A stretch of DNA of 64,000 nucleotides, from contig NZ_CP041091.1 of NCBI RefSeq assembly GCF_006494815.1, forward strand, positions 806,001 to 870,000, written 5' to 3'. This DNA comes from Nocardioides sambongensis (GTDB lineage: Bacteria > Actinomycetota > Actinomycetes > Propionibacteriales > Nocardioidaceae). How positions within the stretch are numbered: position 1 is the stretch's first letter; each line of letters starts with the position of its first letter. Below are positions 17,549 to 26,401 of this stretch, piece by piece. Under the pieces are notes generated by a model. It saw nothing but the letters and a program-made list of their open reading frames with translations. It was not told the origin of the DNA and ran no database searches. The translations under genes and the position numbers were made by a program.

Positions 17549-18063
17549 GCGGCGCCGCCGCTGACCATGACGGTGCCGGACTTCTTGCCCATCAACACCA
17601 CGAGTCCGGGGTGGGCTTCGAGGAGCGCCGGGGGTAGGCGGAGTCGGGCTGTGCCGTCGGTGTTGGCGACCTGATGCGCGACAACGACGGCGACGGCGAT
17701 CTCTTCATTGGGCAGGAACCCGTCGCCTGCCACCTCGCCGACCGACGAAGTGGCCTTACGTGCAGGCGCGACCACCTGCACTTGCGGGCGTCCGGGCGTC
17801 ACGATGTCGGTGAAGCTCGACTGGTCGGCCTCTCGGACCTCGACGCGCACCGGCTTATCGAGGTCGGCGGCAATGTCATCGACCACACGCTTGAGATCGG
17901 TGCGGGTCAGGGACCGGTCTGCGGAGTAGGGCTCACGGTCCAGTGTCACGGTCAGGTAGCCGTGGTCATCGACATCGACCTCCACCAGTGGCATCACGAC
18001 CGGGACTCGGAAGGTCTGCCGGTCGTCGCGGCGGTACGGCGCGGCGGCGTTGATCAAGCTCAT
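17545..18063 (-). CDS. Conserved ICE protein of unknown function
   Basis: This 172-residue protein has no membrane segment. The sequence alternates charged helices (RSLTRTDLKRVVDDIAADLD) and beta strands (LTVTLDREPYS, VAVVVAHQVA). No domain was recognised. ATGA overlap at 18063 with the ArdC-like gene and GTGA overlap with the coupling protein show tight translational coupling. This suggests a conserved role beside the coupling protein, possibly an accessory or regulator. Confidence 0.65.
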   Translation of the reverse strand: MSLINAAAPYRRDDRQTFRVPVVMPLVEVDVDDHGYLTVTLDREPYSADRSLTRTDLKRVVDDIAADLDKPVRVEVREADQSSFTDIVTPGRPQVQVVAPARKATSSVGEVAGDGFLPNEEIAVAVVVAHQVANTDGTARLRLPPALLEAHPGLVVLMGKKSGTVMVSGGAA

Positions 18064-19115
18064 ATCCCGATCGTCTCCACCTGCCGCTGAGCGACCCTCT
18101 GCTCAGGAGCTGAGCGGCGGCCAGCGGAGAGAGCCGCCCGGTCGAGTCCGGGCGGGTTTCCGTCACCGACCTGCGGGGTGTCGAGCTGCTCGAGGATCGA
18201 GACCGCCGCCCCGCGAACACGCTCGGCCGTGGACTGCACGACCTCGATCGGTGTCTTACCGGGGACGCTCGATGCCCACGACGCGACGTACGGGATCGTG
18301 TAGTCGTCGGTGGCCAGAGCGTGCGCCGCGCCGACCATCAGTGCGACAGCCTCGGCCTCGACCTCGGCGTTCCCGCGATGCATGGACGCGTCGGCGTTGT
18401 CGGGGCCGTGGAGCATGACGTGCCCCAGTTCGTGCGCGAGCGTCTTGACCTGGGCGGCGTCGTCCATGTCCATACGTACCGAGACCTCGCGGGTCAGGTA
18501 GTCGGTCAGTCCGTTGGCGCCACCTATCGCTCTCGCATCCGAGACCAGTCGCAGCTCGAAGCCGCGGGCAGTGATCTGATCGGCCAGTCCATCCCACAGG
18601 CCCTCGGGAGCCTGGCCTTGCAGCAGCGTCGGCCGAGGCGGCTCGGGGATCGGTTCGCCGTCGGTCTGGGAGACGTCCCAGACGTGAGCGGGCTTGAGGC
18701 CGACCAGCTTCGACCGGACTGCCTCCCCGGGGCTCGGCTTCTCGCCTCGGGCCAGACGCCTCCACGACTCGGGCTCTGCAGGGGTTCGGGTGGCGAACCG
18801 TGCCGTGACGGGTGCGAGGATCTCGTAGCCGGACTGTCCCTTCATCACCGCGCGGTTGAGACTTTGCCACTGGCGGAAGCCGGCGACGTAGGTTGGCATC
18901 GGGTCGGGCACCCGACCTTCTTGGAAGGCGGCGTAGTGCTGGACGGCGATCAGCATCGTGTTCCCGAAGCTGCGTCCGCGGAACTTTGCCGCGAACATCA
19001 GCGCACGCTTCCAGTCCTCGCCGCTCACGAGCGCACCGACGGAATCGGTGAGTTTCTGCTGGAGCGCTTCGAGCTTTTCCTCGCGAGCGGCGAGGTCTCG
19101 CGTTCGGACTCTCAT
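18060..19115 (-). CDS. ArdC-like antirestriction/zinc metallopeptidase protein
   Basis: This 351-residue protein combines an ArdC-like N-terminal single-strand DNA-binding domain (GRSFGNTMLIAVQHYAAF, VAGFRQWQSLNRAVMKGQSGYEILAPV) with a zinc-peptidase domain carrying TLAHELGHVMLHG, an HExxH motif. ArdC-type proteins travel with the DNA and protect it from restriction on entry. ATG 19115 follows GGGAGG, and the upstream extension is not protein-like. The ribosome binding site lies inside a perfect hairpin (19121-19140). Its TGA overlaps the next ATG. Confidence 0.82.
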   Translation of the reverse strand: MRVRTRDLAAREEKLEALQQKLTDSVGALVSGEDWKRALMFAAKFRGRSFGNTMLIAVQHYAAFQEGRVPDPMPTYVAGFRQWQSLNRAVMKGQSGYEILAPVTARFATRTPAEPESWRRLARGEKPSPGEAVRSKLVGLKPAHVWDVSQTDGEPIPEPPRPTLLQGQAPEGLWDGLADQITARGFELRLVSDARAIGGANGLTDYLTREVSVRMDMDDAAQVKTLAHELGHVMLHGPDNADASMHRGNAEVEAEAVALMVGAAHALATDDYTIPYVASWASSVPGKTPIEVVQSTAERVRGAAVSILEQLDTPQVGDGNPPGLDRAALSAGRRSAPEQRVAQRQVETIGI

Positions 19116-19120
19116 CGATT

Positions 19121-19140
19121 GCCCTCCCTTCTCGGAGGGC
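19121..19140 (-). promoter_or_regulatory. Hairpin covering the ribosome binding site of the ArdC-like gene
   Basis: On the minus strand GCCCTCC (19140-19134) and GGAGGGC (19127-19121) are perfect 7-base arms with a 6-base loop. The right arm contains the GGAGG Shine-Dalgarno sequence, whose ATG follows at 19115. A folded RNA would hide the site; a protein or single-stranded transfer state might open it. Confidence 0.45.
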
Positions 19141-19210
19141 AGGTGTCCCGGCGTTGTCGCAGGTGATGGATTCGGCCGCACGTGTCGGAGGCCGATGCCA
19201 TCATGAACTC

Positions 19211-19696
19211 GTGCCCCTGCCGCCAACCGTCGACGAAGCGATCCGGTTAGTTCGTCGCCAGCACGGCACTATCTCCGTGAGCGGGCTAGCCGACGCGGTG
19301 ATAGCACGCGGCTGGAATGTTGACCGCGCTGAACTAATCGCGCGGATCCGAGAGATCTTTCCGCCCCGCGATTCAGCTCAGCCCCCCGTACCGATGCCGG
19401 GTCAGTCGACCGCGCCGTCCAAGAACTCGACTGGAAAGGCGCGTCGAGCCACCCCGGGGCTGAAGGGCAAGAAGAAGCGCCCAAAGTCGAAGTCAACCCA
19501 GGACTACTGTCCGAAGTGCCACGCCTTCGTGGTGATGACCCGATTCGAGGGCGTCACCACGATCGCGAAACACCTCACGAAGAAGGGCGAACGGTGCCTG
19601 ATGAGCGAGAGGTCCTACAAGCCCAAGCCGAAAGTGAGGCGGGACGCGATGGAGTTCCGTGCACCAGGCAGTTTCGGCACGGGCAAGCGGCGCTGA
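19211..19696 (+). CDS. Small zinc-finger-like hypothetical protein
   Basis: This protein is about 161 residues if the GTG at 19211 is used; a longer frame opens at 19154. A helical N-terminus (VDEAIRLVRRQHGTISVSGL) looks like a winged-helix or coiled region. A Lys/Arg-rich linker follows, then a CPKCH cluster (DYCPKCHAFVVMTRF) with a later Cys (KGERCLMSE) that could complete a zinc site. Nucleic-acid binding is plausible. It is divergent from the ArdC-like gene and convergent with the VirB4-type ATPase gene. Confidence 0.5.
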   Translation: MPLPPTVDEAIRLVRRQHGTISVSGLADAVIARGWNVDRAELIARIREIFPPRDSAQPPVPMPGQSTAPSKNSTGKARRATPGLKGKKKRPKSKSTQDYCPKCHAFVVMTRFEGVTTIAKHLTKKGERCLMSERSYKPKPKVRRDAMEFRAPGSFGTGKRR

Positions 19697-19702
19697 TTGG
19701 GA

Positions 19703-21190
19703 TCAGGCCGGGTTCATCCGGCCCGTTGTGTCGAAAAGTTCCAGCTCGGCAGGGTGGAGCTGATGCTGGACAACGAACGACCTGTGCTTGACCCGCCACA
19801 GGCCCTGTCCGGTGCCGAGCGTCGGGAGAAGCGACTGTTCTGTGCCGGTTAGCCCAAGCGCAGCAGCCGTCGTGCCGAGCTGGTCGGACTCTTGCCGGTA
19901 GACCACCCGGGTCTCCGCATTCGCTAGCAACGACGAGGCGAGCGCGCGCATGGCAGAGCCCTGGTCACCGACGTTGTCGAGGTCGGAGAGCTTGTGGAAG
20001 ATCAGCATGTTCGCGATCCCGTAGTGCCGGGCCAGCCGCCAGTGCGCGTCCATGCGCCGCAGTAGCGCCGGATGGGACATCAGCCGCCACGCTTCGTCGT
20101 ACACGACCCACCGTTGTCCGCCGTCGGGGTCGAGGAGTGCCGATTCCATCCACGCCGACGCGCAGGTCATCAACACAGAGATGAGCGTCGCGTTCTCGGT
20201 CACCCTGGACAAGTCAAGGGAGATCATCGGCAACGTCGGATCGAAGCGGACCGTGCTGGGGCCGTCGAAGAGCCCGGCGAGGTCGCCGGCGACGAGGCGG
20301 CGCAACGCGTGACCAGCCAGGCGGCCGTCCTCGGCCAGTCGACCATCCGTATCCGTCGCGCCATCGGGTGCGAGCAGCCGGTCGACCACCATTGGAAGCA
20401 CCGGTACGTCGGTCGAGCGGACCGTGTCCGCGAGGGCGACGTCGATGGCCGTGTGCTCCAACGGCGTAAGCCGGCGGTCGAGGACCGTCTCGGCCAGCGC
20501 ACCGACAAGGTCGCGGCGGCGGCAGGTGACCTGCGCAGCCCACTGGATGTCATCGAGCCCGGCGGGCCGGTGGCCCTCGTCGAGCGGGTTGAGTCGGTTC
20601 GGCATCCCGTGCCCGAGTGCGATGGCTCTGCCGCCGACGGCTTCGGCGACGGCGGTGTGTTCGCCCTTGGGATCGCCAGGAACGTAGACACGGCGGCCGA
20701 ACGGGATCGAGCGGGTGTAGAGGCTCTTCGCCAACGCCGACTTGCCGGCCCCGACGATCCCCGCGAGGACCAGGTTGGGCGCGGTGATCAGTCCGCGGGC
20801 GTAGAGCACCCATGGGTCGTAGACGAAGGAGCTGCCTGAGTACAGGTCCTGCCCGACGAACACCCCGTCACTGCCGAGGCCGCCCTCAGCGAGGAACGGG
20901 TACGCGCCGGCCAACGTGGCGGACGTGTCCTGATGACGGGGCAACCGAAGCCGGCCCGGCGTACGCAGGGCGGCGGCACCATGCTCGCCAGCCTTGGGCA
21001 ACACGACGGTCGCGCGGCGCTCGGCCGCCAGTTCGTCGGACTTCGCCTTCTCGAGCGTTCTGCGCGAGTCGCGGTCCTCAGCGAGCCGCGACTTCGCTGC
21101 CGCCTTCCGCGCGCGCCGGTCACTCCGGCGCTCACGACGAGGCGACACGAGTACCGCACTGTGCAGACGGCTCTCGTCGGAGTCCTTCAT
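19703..21190 (-). CDS. VirB4-type conjugation ATPase
   Basis: This protein of about 495 residues starts at ATG 21190, which overlaps the previous stop (ATGA). It carries Walker A LAGIVGAGKSALAK, an APNLVLAG lead-in, Walker B QRWVVYDEAWRLM and the late SDLDNVGDQGS and QESDQLG motifs typical of the VirB4/TraC family. It powers pilus assembly and substrate transfer at the inner membrane. Unlike standard VirB4 proteins of about 800 residues, the large N-terminal domain is short and Arg/Lys-rich (SPRRERRSDRRARKAAA). That domain may be supplied by the SCO6880-like protein encoded at 27221-28684. Confidence 0.85.
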   Translation of the reverse strand: MKDSDESRLHSAVLVSPRRERRSDRRARKAAAKSRLAEDRDSRRTLEKAKSDELAAERRATVVLPKAGEHGAAALRTPGRLRLPRHQDTSATLAGAYPFLAEGGLGSDGVFVGQDLYSGSSFVYDPWVLYARGLITAPNLVLAGIVGAGKSALAKSLYTRSIPFGRRVYVPGDPKGEHTAVAEAVGGRAIALGHGMPNRLNPLDEGHRPAGLDDIQWAAQVTCRRRDLVGALAETVLDRRLTPLEHTAIDVALADTVRSTDVPVLPMVVDRLLAPDGATDTDGRLAEDGRLAGHALRRLVAGDLAGLFDGPSTVRFDPTLPMISLDLSRVTENATLISVLMTCASAWMESALLDPDGGQRWVVYDEAWRLMSHPALLRRMDAHWRLARHYGIANMLIFHKLSDLDNVGDQGSAMRALASSLLANAETRVVYRQESDQLGTTAAALGLTGTEQSLLPTLGTGQGLWRVKHRSFVVQHQLHPAELELFDTTGRMNPA

Positions 21191-21588
21191 AGCGACAGCC
21201 CACGGTCGACCGCGGAGCCGTGCACCTGTGGCGCTGGGAACTCGCGGTCGTAGGTGAGCATCGCCTCCGCCTCGTGCGCGTTCCCGATGACGACGCCGAC
21301 CTGCCGGAGCATCTCGCCAGCTCGGTGGAGGTCCCATGAGACTCGATAGGCGGCCGAGCGAGCCTTCGGCGAGCCAGTCGGCGCCCACTGCGCATCGCGG
21401 TGACGTCCATCGTGGTACTGCGCAATCTGATGGAGCGACTGACTCAGCGACGCGACGGCCGAGGTGAGCGAGCCAAGGACCGAGTAGATCTCGCGCGGGT
21501 CATCGATTGAGCGTGTCGCGTGCGCAAACGCGCGAAGCGCGGTCTGTACTTCGTCGGCGTCAGCCGCCGGGTTCTCGAACGTCGGCAT
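21187..21588 (-). CDS. Conserved ICE protein of unknown function
   Basis: This 133-residue protein is predicted mostly helical (VQTALRAFAHATRSIDDPREIY, LTSAVASLSQSLHQIAQYHDG) and has no recognised domain. Its stop overlaps the start of the VirB4-type ATPase, so it is part of the conjugation operon. The helical, possibly coiled-coil character would suit a small assembly factor. The start at 21588 is preceded by AGGAGAG. Confidence 0.6.
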   Translation of the reverse strand: MPTFENPAADADEVQTALRAFAHATRSIDDPREIYSVLGSLTSAVASLSQSLHQIAQYHDGRHRDAQWAPTGSPKARSAAYRVSWDLHRAGEMLRQVGVVIGNAHEAEAMLTYDREFPAPQVHGSAVDRGLSL

Positions 21589-21764
21589 CAGGCTCTCCTC
21601 GTAAGGGATGGGTCACGAAGTAGGTGAGCCCGATGCGCCGCGGCGAAGGTCAACGTGGAGGGCGGCCTGAGCGGGTTTCGCCACATCTGTCGGACGGTTC
21701 TGCAAGTCTTCAGGTGATCGGCGGATTGCAGTCTTGCCGACAGGTCGAAGGAAGGCGATGGGGC

Positions 21765-24464
21765 GTGATCGGCGGGCGGCAGGCGAACTCGTGGTCCCCG
21801 TCGTTCTGGGCGCGGCATCTCGGCCGCGCGCCCTACTGGACGATCGGAGTCGTTGACCAGCACATCAGCGTCATGACGCCCACGGGACTCTCGACCGTGC
21901 ACGTCGCGGAACATCAGAAGCTGACCTTCGAAACCGGATCAATCTGGGCACGGATGTCAGCACCCGAACTCGGCATTCATACTCCACTCCCGGGCCTTTC
22001 GAAGCGAGCCCTGTCGGAGTACCAGTTGTGCGTTGCAAGCCAGGTCAAGGAGTACGAGGAAGCGCTCGACCTGCAGCCGGTTCTGGACGCGCTGCTCGGT
22101 TGGTGGACCGGATATCACGCCGCGGCTGGCGAGAGCTGGGCCAGCCGGCATTGGCTCCCGGAAGAGTTCATTGTCGAGTGGGAGTCTCAGCTCGCCCGAG
22201 TGCGCGCGAGGTACCCGCTCAGCGCGGCCCAACGCCGCCTATTGGAGGGTCGCGCCGACCTGGCGCAGCGACCGGCATTGCAGACCCTCGACGGAGCTTG
22301 GTCCGTCCGAGCCCAGGTCGCAGCGCAGAACGACGCACTCGTGGACGTCGAGCTGATCGACGAACGAGCCTTCTTCGATCGGATCGAGAAGACGCCCCTG
22401 ACCGAGGAGCAGGCTCGGGCAGTGATCTGCTTCGACAATCGAGTGCAACTCATCGCATCCGCCGGCTCAGGCAAGACGTCCACGATGGTTGCGAAGGCCG
22501 GATGGACAATCCGAAAGGGCCTTGCGAACGCTGACGAGATTCTGTTGCTCGCCTTCAACAAGTCAGCAGGTGCAGAGCTTGGCGACCGATGCGAGCAGCG
22601 GCTAGCGAACGCCAACATCTCGACTGACGGCCTGCGCGCAACGACCTTCCACGCCTTCGGCCTGAAGGTCATCGGAGAAGCAACCGGAGCGAAGCCTCGG
22701 CTTGCAGCGGGCTTGGATACGGACAACGGAGTTCCACTGCTCGCAGACGTCGTACGCGCGCTGAGACGTTCGTCTGCAGAGTTCGCGGCCAGTTGGTCGC
22801 TGTTTCAGAACGTGCTCGGCGTACCGATGACGGGCGACGCGGAACCTGAACCTGATGCCTGGGATCCACAGAAGCGGCGGAGCGGATACAGAGACCTCAA
22901 CCTTGAAGTGATGAAGAGCGCCGGCGAGCGCGCGATCGCGAACTGGCTCATCAAGTCGGGCGTTGAGTTCGACTACGAGCGTCCATACGAAGTCAACGTT
23001 GCTGACGCGCAGCACTCGCAATACCGGCCCGACTTCTTCTATCCCGCCGCTGGCGTCTATCACGAGCACTGGGCGCTGGTGTCGGGCCAACCCGAGCCAC
23101 CGGGCTTCGAGGGCTACCTCCAGTCCAGTGCTTGGAAGAAGGGCCTGCACGCCGCCAATGGCACGGTGTTGATCGAGACTGCAGCACGAGACCTCGCCAA
23201 CGGCAGCCTGTTCGAAAGCCTCGAGCGACAACTGCGTGCAAGCGGGATTGAACCGGACTTCGACCCCGACCGAGCGGTCCCTGGTACGCCGCTTCTGACC
23301 GACCGGGAAATGTGCAGCCTCTTCCGAACTTTCTTGGCGCATGCGAAGAGCAACCGGCTCGGCGACAGCGATCTTCGTGCCCGGGTGGCAAAGGGACGCA
23401 ACGGAGCACCCGACCTCCGCGAGACACTGTTCCTTAACCTCTTCGACGAAGTCCGTCGCGAGTGGGACCGCCGCCTGCAGGAAGCCAACGAGGTCGACTT
23501 CGAGGACATGCTGAACCGCGCCACGGACCTCGTCGAAGCCGGCAGGTGGACGTCACCGTATCGGGTTGTCCTCGTCGACGAGTTCCAAGACGCCAGCCAC
23601 TCGCGCGCGCGACTAGTGCAGGCGCTGGTTAGTCGGCCGGGTCACTTCCTGTTTGCAGTGGGAGATGACTGGCAATCGATCTACCGATTCGCGGGCTCAG
23701 ACATCTCGGCCATGACGCGTTTTGAAGCCACCTTCGGTCGCGGGCACGTCTTGCGTCTTGAACGAACCTTCCGCAATTCCCAGCAGCTCAGCACCTTGGC
23801 GGGCGACTTTGTCATGAAGAACCCCAGCCAGTTGAAGAAGCGGGTGCGCTCGGAGCAGTCCTTGACAGCACCTTTGACGCTTGCGCTCGTCGACAGCGAT
23901 GCAGGGGTCACGAGCGCAATCGACGAACGGCTACGCGAGCTCGCAGCCGTCGCGGCGGACGGATCGCCCAAGACAGTCAAGGTCCTCGGACGCTATCGGT
24001 ACGAACAGGAGCTCCTGCCACGCACGCGCTATCCAGGCATCGACGTTTCGTTCCAGACCGTGCACTCTTCGAAGGGTCTCGAAGCAGATCACGTCATCAT
24101 CCCCGGACTGAGCCGAGGCGCGTTTCCCAGCATCAAAGAAGATGACCCGTTGTTGCGACTCGCGCTCCCAGAAGGCGACGAGTTTCCCCACGCCGAGGAG
24201 CGGCGACTCTTCTATGTCGCGCTCACGCGGGCGCGAGAGACGGTCCTCCTCATCGCCAGGAACGGGCGCGAGTCTGAGTTCGTCACCGAACTGCTGGGCG
24301 ACGGCGTTGTCACGTTGCTCCGCGACGTTCCGTCCGGCCAGGCGCCCGATCCCTGCCCAGTCTGCGGCAAGGGGCTCATGGTCTTGCGGCAGGGCAAGTA
24401 CGGACCGTTCCTGGCCTGCAACCGATTCCCTGCATGCACGTCGAAGCGGCGGATCGCATCGTGA
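21765..24464 (+). CDS. HelD/UvrD-like superfamily 1 helicase with nuclease-like insert and C4 zinc finger
   Basis: This protein of about 899 residues starts at GTG 21765, which follows GGAAGG. It has a HelD-like N-terminal region, Walker A SAGSGKTST near residue 232, and Walker B VLVDEFQDA near 602. Late motifs are SIYRFAGSD, TVHSSKGLEADHV and RLFYVALTRARE. Between the helicase halves, residues near 380-480 (FDYERPYEV, YRPDFFYP, YHEHWA, LIET) resemble a PD-(D/E)XK nuclease insert. The C-terminus has a topoisomerase-type C4 zinc finger (CPVCGKG and ACNRFPAC). It likely unwinds DNA, perhaps with cleavage. It is plus-strand cargo inside the conjugation region, followed by two further genes. Confidence 0.82.
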   Translation: MIGGRQANSWSPSFWARHLGRAPYWTIGVVDQHISVMTPTGLSTVHVAEHQKLTFETGSIWARMSAPELGIHTPLPGLSKRALSEYQLCVASQVKEYEEALDLQPVLDALLGWWTGYHAAAGESWASRHWLPEEFIVEWESQLARVRARYPLSAAQRRLLEGRADLAQRPALQTLDGAWSVRAQVAAQNDALVDVELIDERAFFDRIEKTPLTEEQARAVICFDNRVQLIASAGSGKTSTMVAKAGWTIRKGLANADEILLLAFNKSAGAELGDRCEQRLANANISTDGLRATTFHAFGLKVIGEATGAKPRLAAGLDTDNGVPLLADVVRALRRSSAEFAASWSLFQNVLGVPMTGDAEPEPDAWDPQKRRSGYRDLNLEVMKSAGERAIANWLIKSGVEFDYERPYEVNVADAQHSQYRPDFFYPAAGVYHEHWALVSGQPEPPGFEGYLQSSAWKKGLHAANGTVLIETAARDLANGSLFESLERQLRASGIEPDFDPDRAVPGTPLLTDREMCSLFRTFLAHAKSNRLGDSDLRARVAKGRNGAPDLRETLFLNLFDEVRREWDRRLQEANEVDFEDMLNRATDLVEAGRWTSPYRVVLVDEFQDASHSRARLVQALVSRPGHFLFAVGDDWQSIYRFAGSDISAMTRFEATFGRGHVLRLERTFRNSQQLSTLAGDFVMKNPSQLKKRVRSEQSLTAPLTLALVDSDAGVTSAIDERLRELAAVAADGSPKTVKVLGRYRYEQELLPRTRYPGIDVSFQTVHSSKGLEADHVIIPGLSRGAFPSIKEDDPLLRLALPEGDEFPHAEERRLFYVALTRARETVLLIARNGRESEFVTELLGDGVVTLLRDVPSGQAPDPCPVCGKGLMVLRQGKYGPFLACNRFPACTSKRRIAS

Positions 24465-24506
24465 ACGTGAGCGTCGCAAAGTCGAAAAGGAACTCAGGAG
24501 ATGTCT

Positions 24507-25218
24507 ATGTCCAAGCGTGAGGACCGCGAGCGGGCGCAAATGACGTCGATGCTGCCCGATGAGGGCGTGGTCGCCGCAGAGATCTTTGCCGCGGCGTCGA
24601 ATCTCGGCGACACCGGCGATGAAATCACTCCGGAACTCGCGACGCTCGCCAGCCAAGTCGCTGGCGCGGAGGCAGCAGGTCGCTGGCTCAAGGCAGGACA
24701 CTCGATGGACGACTGCGGCATGGTCCGTCGCTTCTATGAGTACGTCGGACAGCACGTCGCCAGCGATGTCGGGCCAGGCGGCCGTCTCCACGGCACCACG
24801 ATCGCCGATGACGACGACGACTCGACGAGTCGGCCGACGGACAGCCCAGACACCTTTGCCAGGGGCATCCGCTACGAGCCCGCACTGGACTCAGACCCGA
24901 CAGCCCTGATTGGCACCGCGGGGGATTCTTCGAAGGAGGTTGGGACGCGTTCCGGAGTTCGCGATCCACCACGAAGGCCGAGGGGACATGGGTCCTGAAT
25001 CACTACCCGGCCGAGGGCGTGCTGGCGCTGCACTTCATGGGCCGGAACTTCTCCGGATTCGCCGAGATCTTCAAGGACGACATCGCCTCCGCGCGGGTTG
25101 CGGCGAAGGGCTTCAACATGGTCATCGAGGTGGTGGATTGCAACGGCCAAGTCATCACGGCGGTAGGCCCCAAGAAGCGACTCCGCAGCATCTTCATGCA
25201 GCTGGGCTACCCCTGTAG
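24507..25218 (+). CDS. Unknown protein between helicase and DUF3800 genes, with two apparent frameshifts
   Basis: ATG 24507 follows AGGAG. The frame reads through a helical N-terminus (LATLASQVAGAEAAGRWLKA) to a GGGGG run at 24920-24924. Adding one G continues into FFEGGWDAFRSS, EGTWVLNHYPAEG and ASARVAAKGFNMVIEVVD. Adding one C at 25210-25213 then gives the ending QLGYPL and a TAG stop at 25218. The restored product is about 237 residues and has no recognised domain. It lies in a cluster with the helicase and DUF3800 genes and may be a partner of one of them. Confidence 0.5.
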
Positions 25219-25233
25219 ATCTACGCTTTCGTT

Positions 25234-26379
25234 GTGGGGAGGTCAGGCAATCCGGCCAAGCGAGCGGCCCAGGTCCGTTCTCGTTCCGCCGTCGGTAGCC
25301 GGGGCGAGACCCGAGCCACGTTCTACTGCGATGAGAGCGGAAACACCGGCGTCCACTGGGGTGACCCTGACCAGCCGGTGTTCGTCCACGGCGGCTGGCT
25401 GATTCCTTCATCCAATCAAGACGCACTACTTGCCGCAGTAGCTGCTTTCCGGGAGCGCTACCGTCTGAACGCCCCAGAGTTGAAGTGGCAGCAGTTGGCG
25501 AAGCGAGACAACGGCTCAGCGGCGTTCAGGGACATCTTCCAGACCCTGCTCGCCAACGCGGCTGTGCCGTTCTTCCAGGTGATGGACAAGAACTACATCC
25601 TCGCAGCTAAAGCAGTGGAGACGTTCTTCGATCCCGAGTACAACCCTTGTCTCCCGACGGAGTTCACGTCGGCATACGACGTCAAGAAGAACCTTGCAGA
25701 AGGCTTCTTGCTGGCTCCAGACCTTCTATCCATGTTCGCGGACATGCTCCGCGCGGGGGTCGAACCCGGGCCCGCGCAGATCGAGAAACTCGCGTTGCAG
25801 TTCGCAGATCTCATTCAAGAGAGCAGCGGACCTGCACGCGCGGAAATGCTCCGACACCTCGGCCCGGAGTCGCTCGCCGACATGGGGCGTGAGTTCGGCG
25901 CGGATGTGTGGATGCGGACCACGCTTGGGCACTCGATGTTCGCACTTATGAACCAGCTGGAGCAGTTTCTTCGTCCCCGCGGCGTGGGTATCGAGATCGT
26001 CCACGACAACATCGTTCGGTTCGACGAGCTGCTCGGGCTGGTTCGCGGCATGTTCCGCGAGTCCGACGGCCGTGACTCCGTGGTCATCAACGGCGCGCTT
26101 CGCTATTTCAGCATGCCCACCGTCGACAGCTTGAGACTCGGCGACTCGAAGGAAGAGCCCTTCATCCAACTTGCCGACCTGTTGGTCGGCTTTGTGCGCA
26201 CAGTGTTCACGAAGCTCAGGCGCGGTGAGCGCCTTGATGCAGATGAGCGGGCTGTGTGCGGGGACCTCGTGATGCTCCATCACGAGTTCTACTCATGGGA
26301 TGTGAACGTGCCGAAGGCGACGCTGGAGCAGATGGCCGGGATCGGATGGGCTGACCTCAAGCAGAGGTTCCTTCCGTGA
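25234..26379 (+). CDS. DUF3800 family protein, RNase H-like fold predicted
   Basis: This protein of up to 381 residues contains the DUF3800 signature YCDESGNTG near residue 33. An FVHGGWLIP strand, a WQQLAKRDNG segment, VGIEIVHDN and the C-terminal PFIQLADLLVGFVR motif complete it. The acidic D-E and QLAD residues are those expected for an RNase H-like active site. DUF3800 genes are frequent in defence islands, but a reaction has not been proven for most. The first in-frame start is GTG 25234, with weak ribosome-binding context, so the true start may be slightly different. It ends just before a convergent hypothetical gene. Confidence 0.75.
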   Translation: MGRSGNPAKRAAQVRSRSAVGSRGETRATFYCDESGNTGVHWGDPDQPVFVHGGWLIPSSNQDALLAAVAAFRERYRLNAPELKWQQLAKRDNGSAAFRDIFQTLLANAAVPFFQVMDKNYILAAKAVETFFDPEYNPCLPTEFTSAYDVKKNLAEGFLLAPDLLSMFADMLRAGVEPGPAQIEKLALQFADLIQESSGPARAEMLRHLGPESLADMGREFGADVWMRTTLGHSMFALMNQLEQFLRPRGVGIEIVHDNIVRFDELLGLVRGMFRESDGRDSVVINGALRYFSMPTVDSLRLGDSKEEPFIQLADLLVGFVRTVFTKLRRGERLDADERAVCGDLVMLHHEFYSWDVNVPKATLEQMAGIGWADLKQRFLP

Positions 26380-26401
26380 GCCGCTGACCGCCTGAAGCTA
26401 T

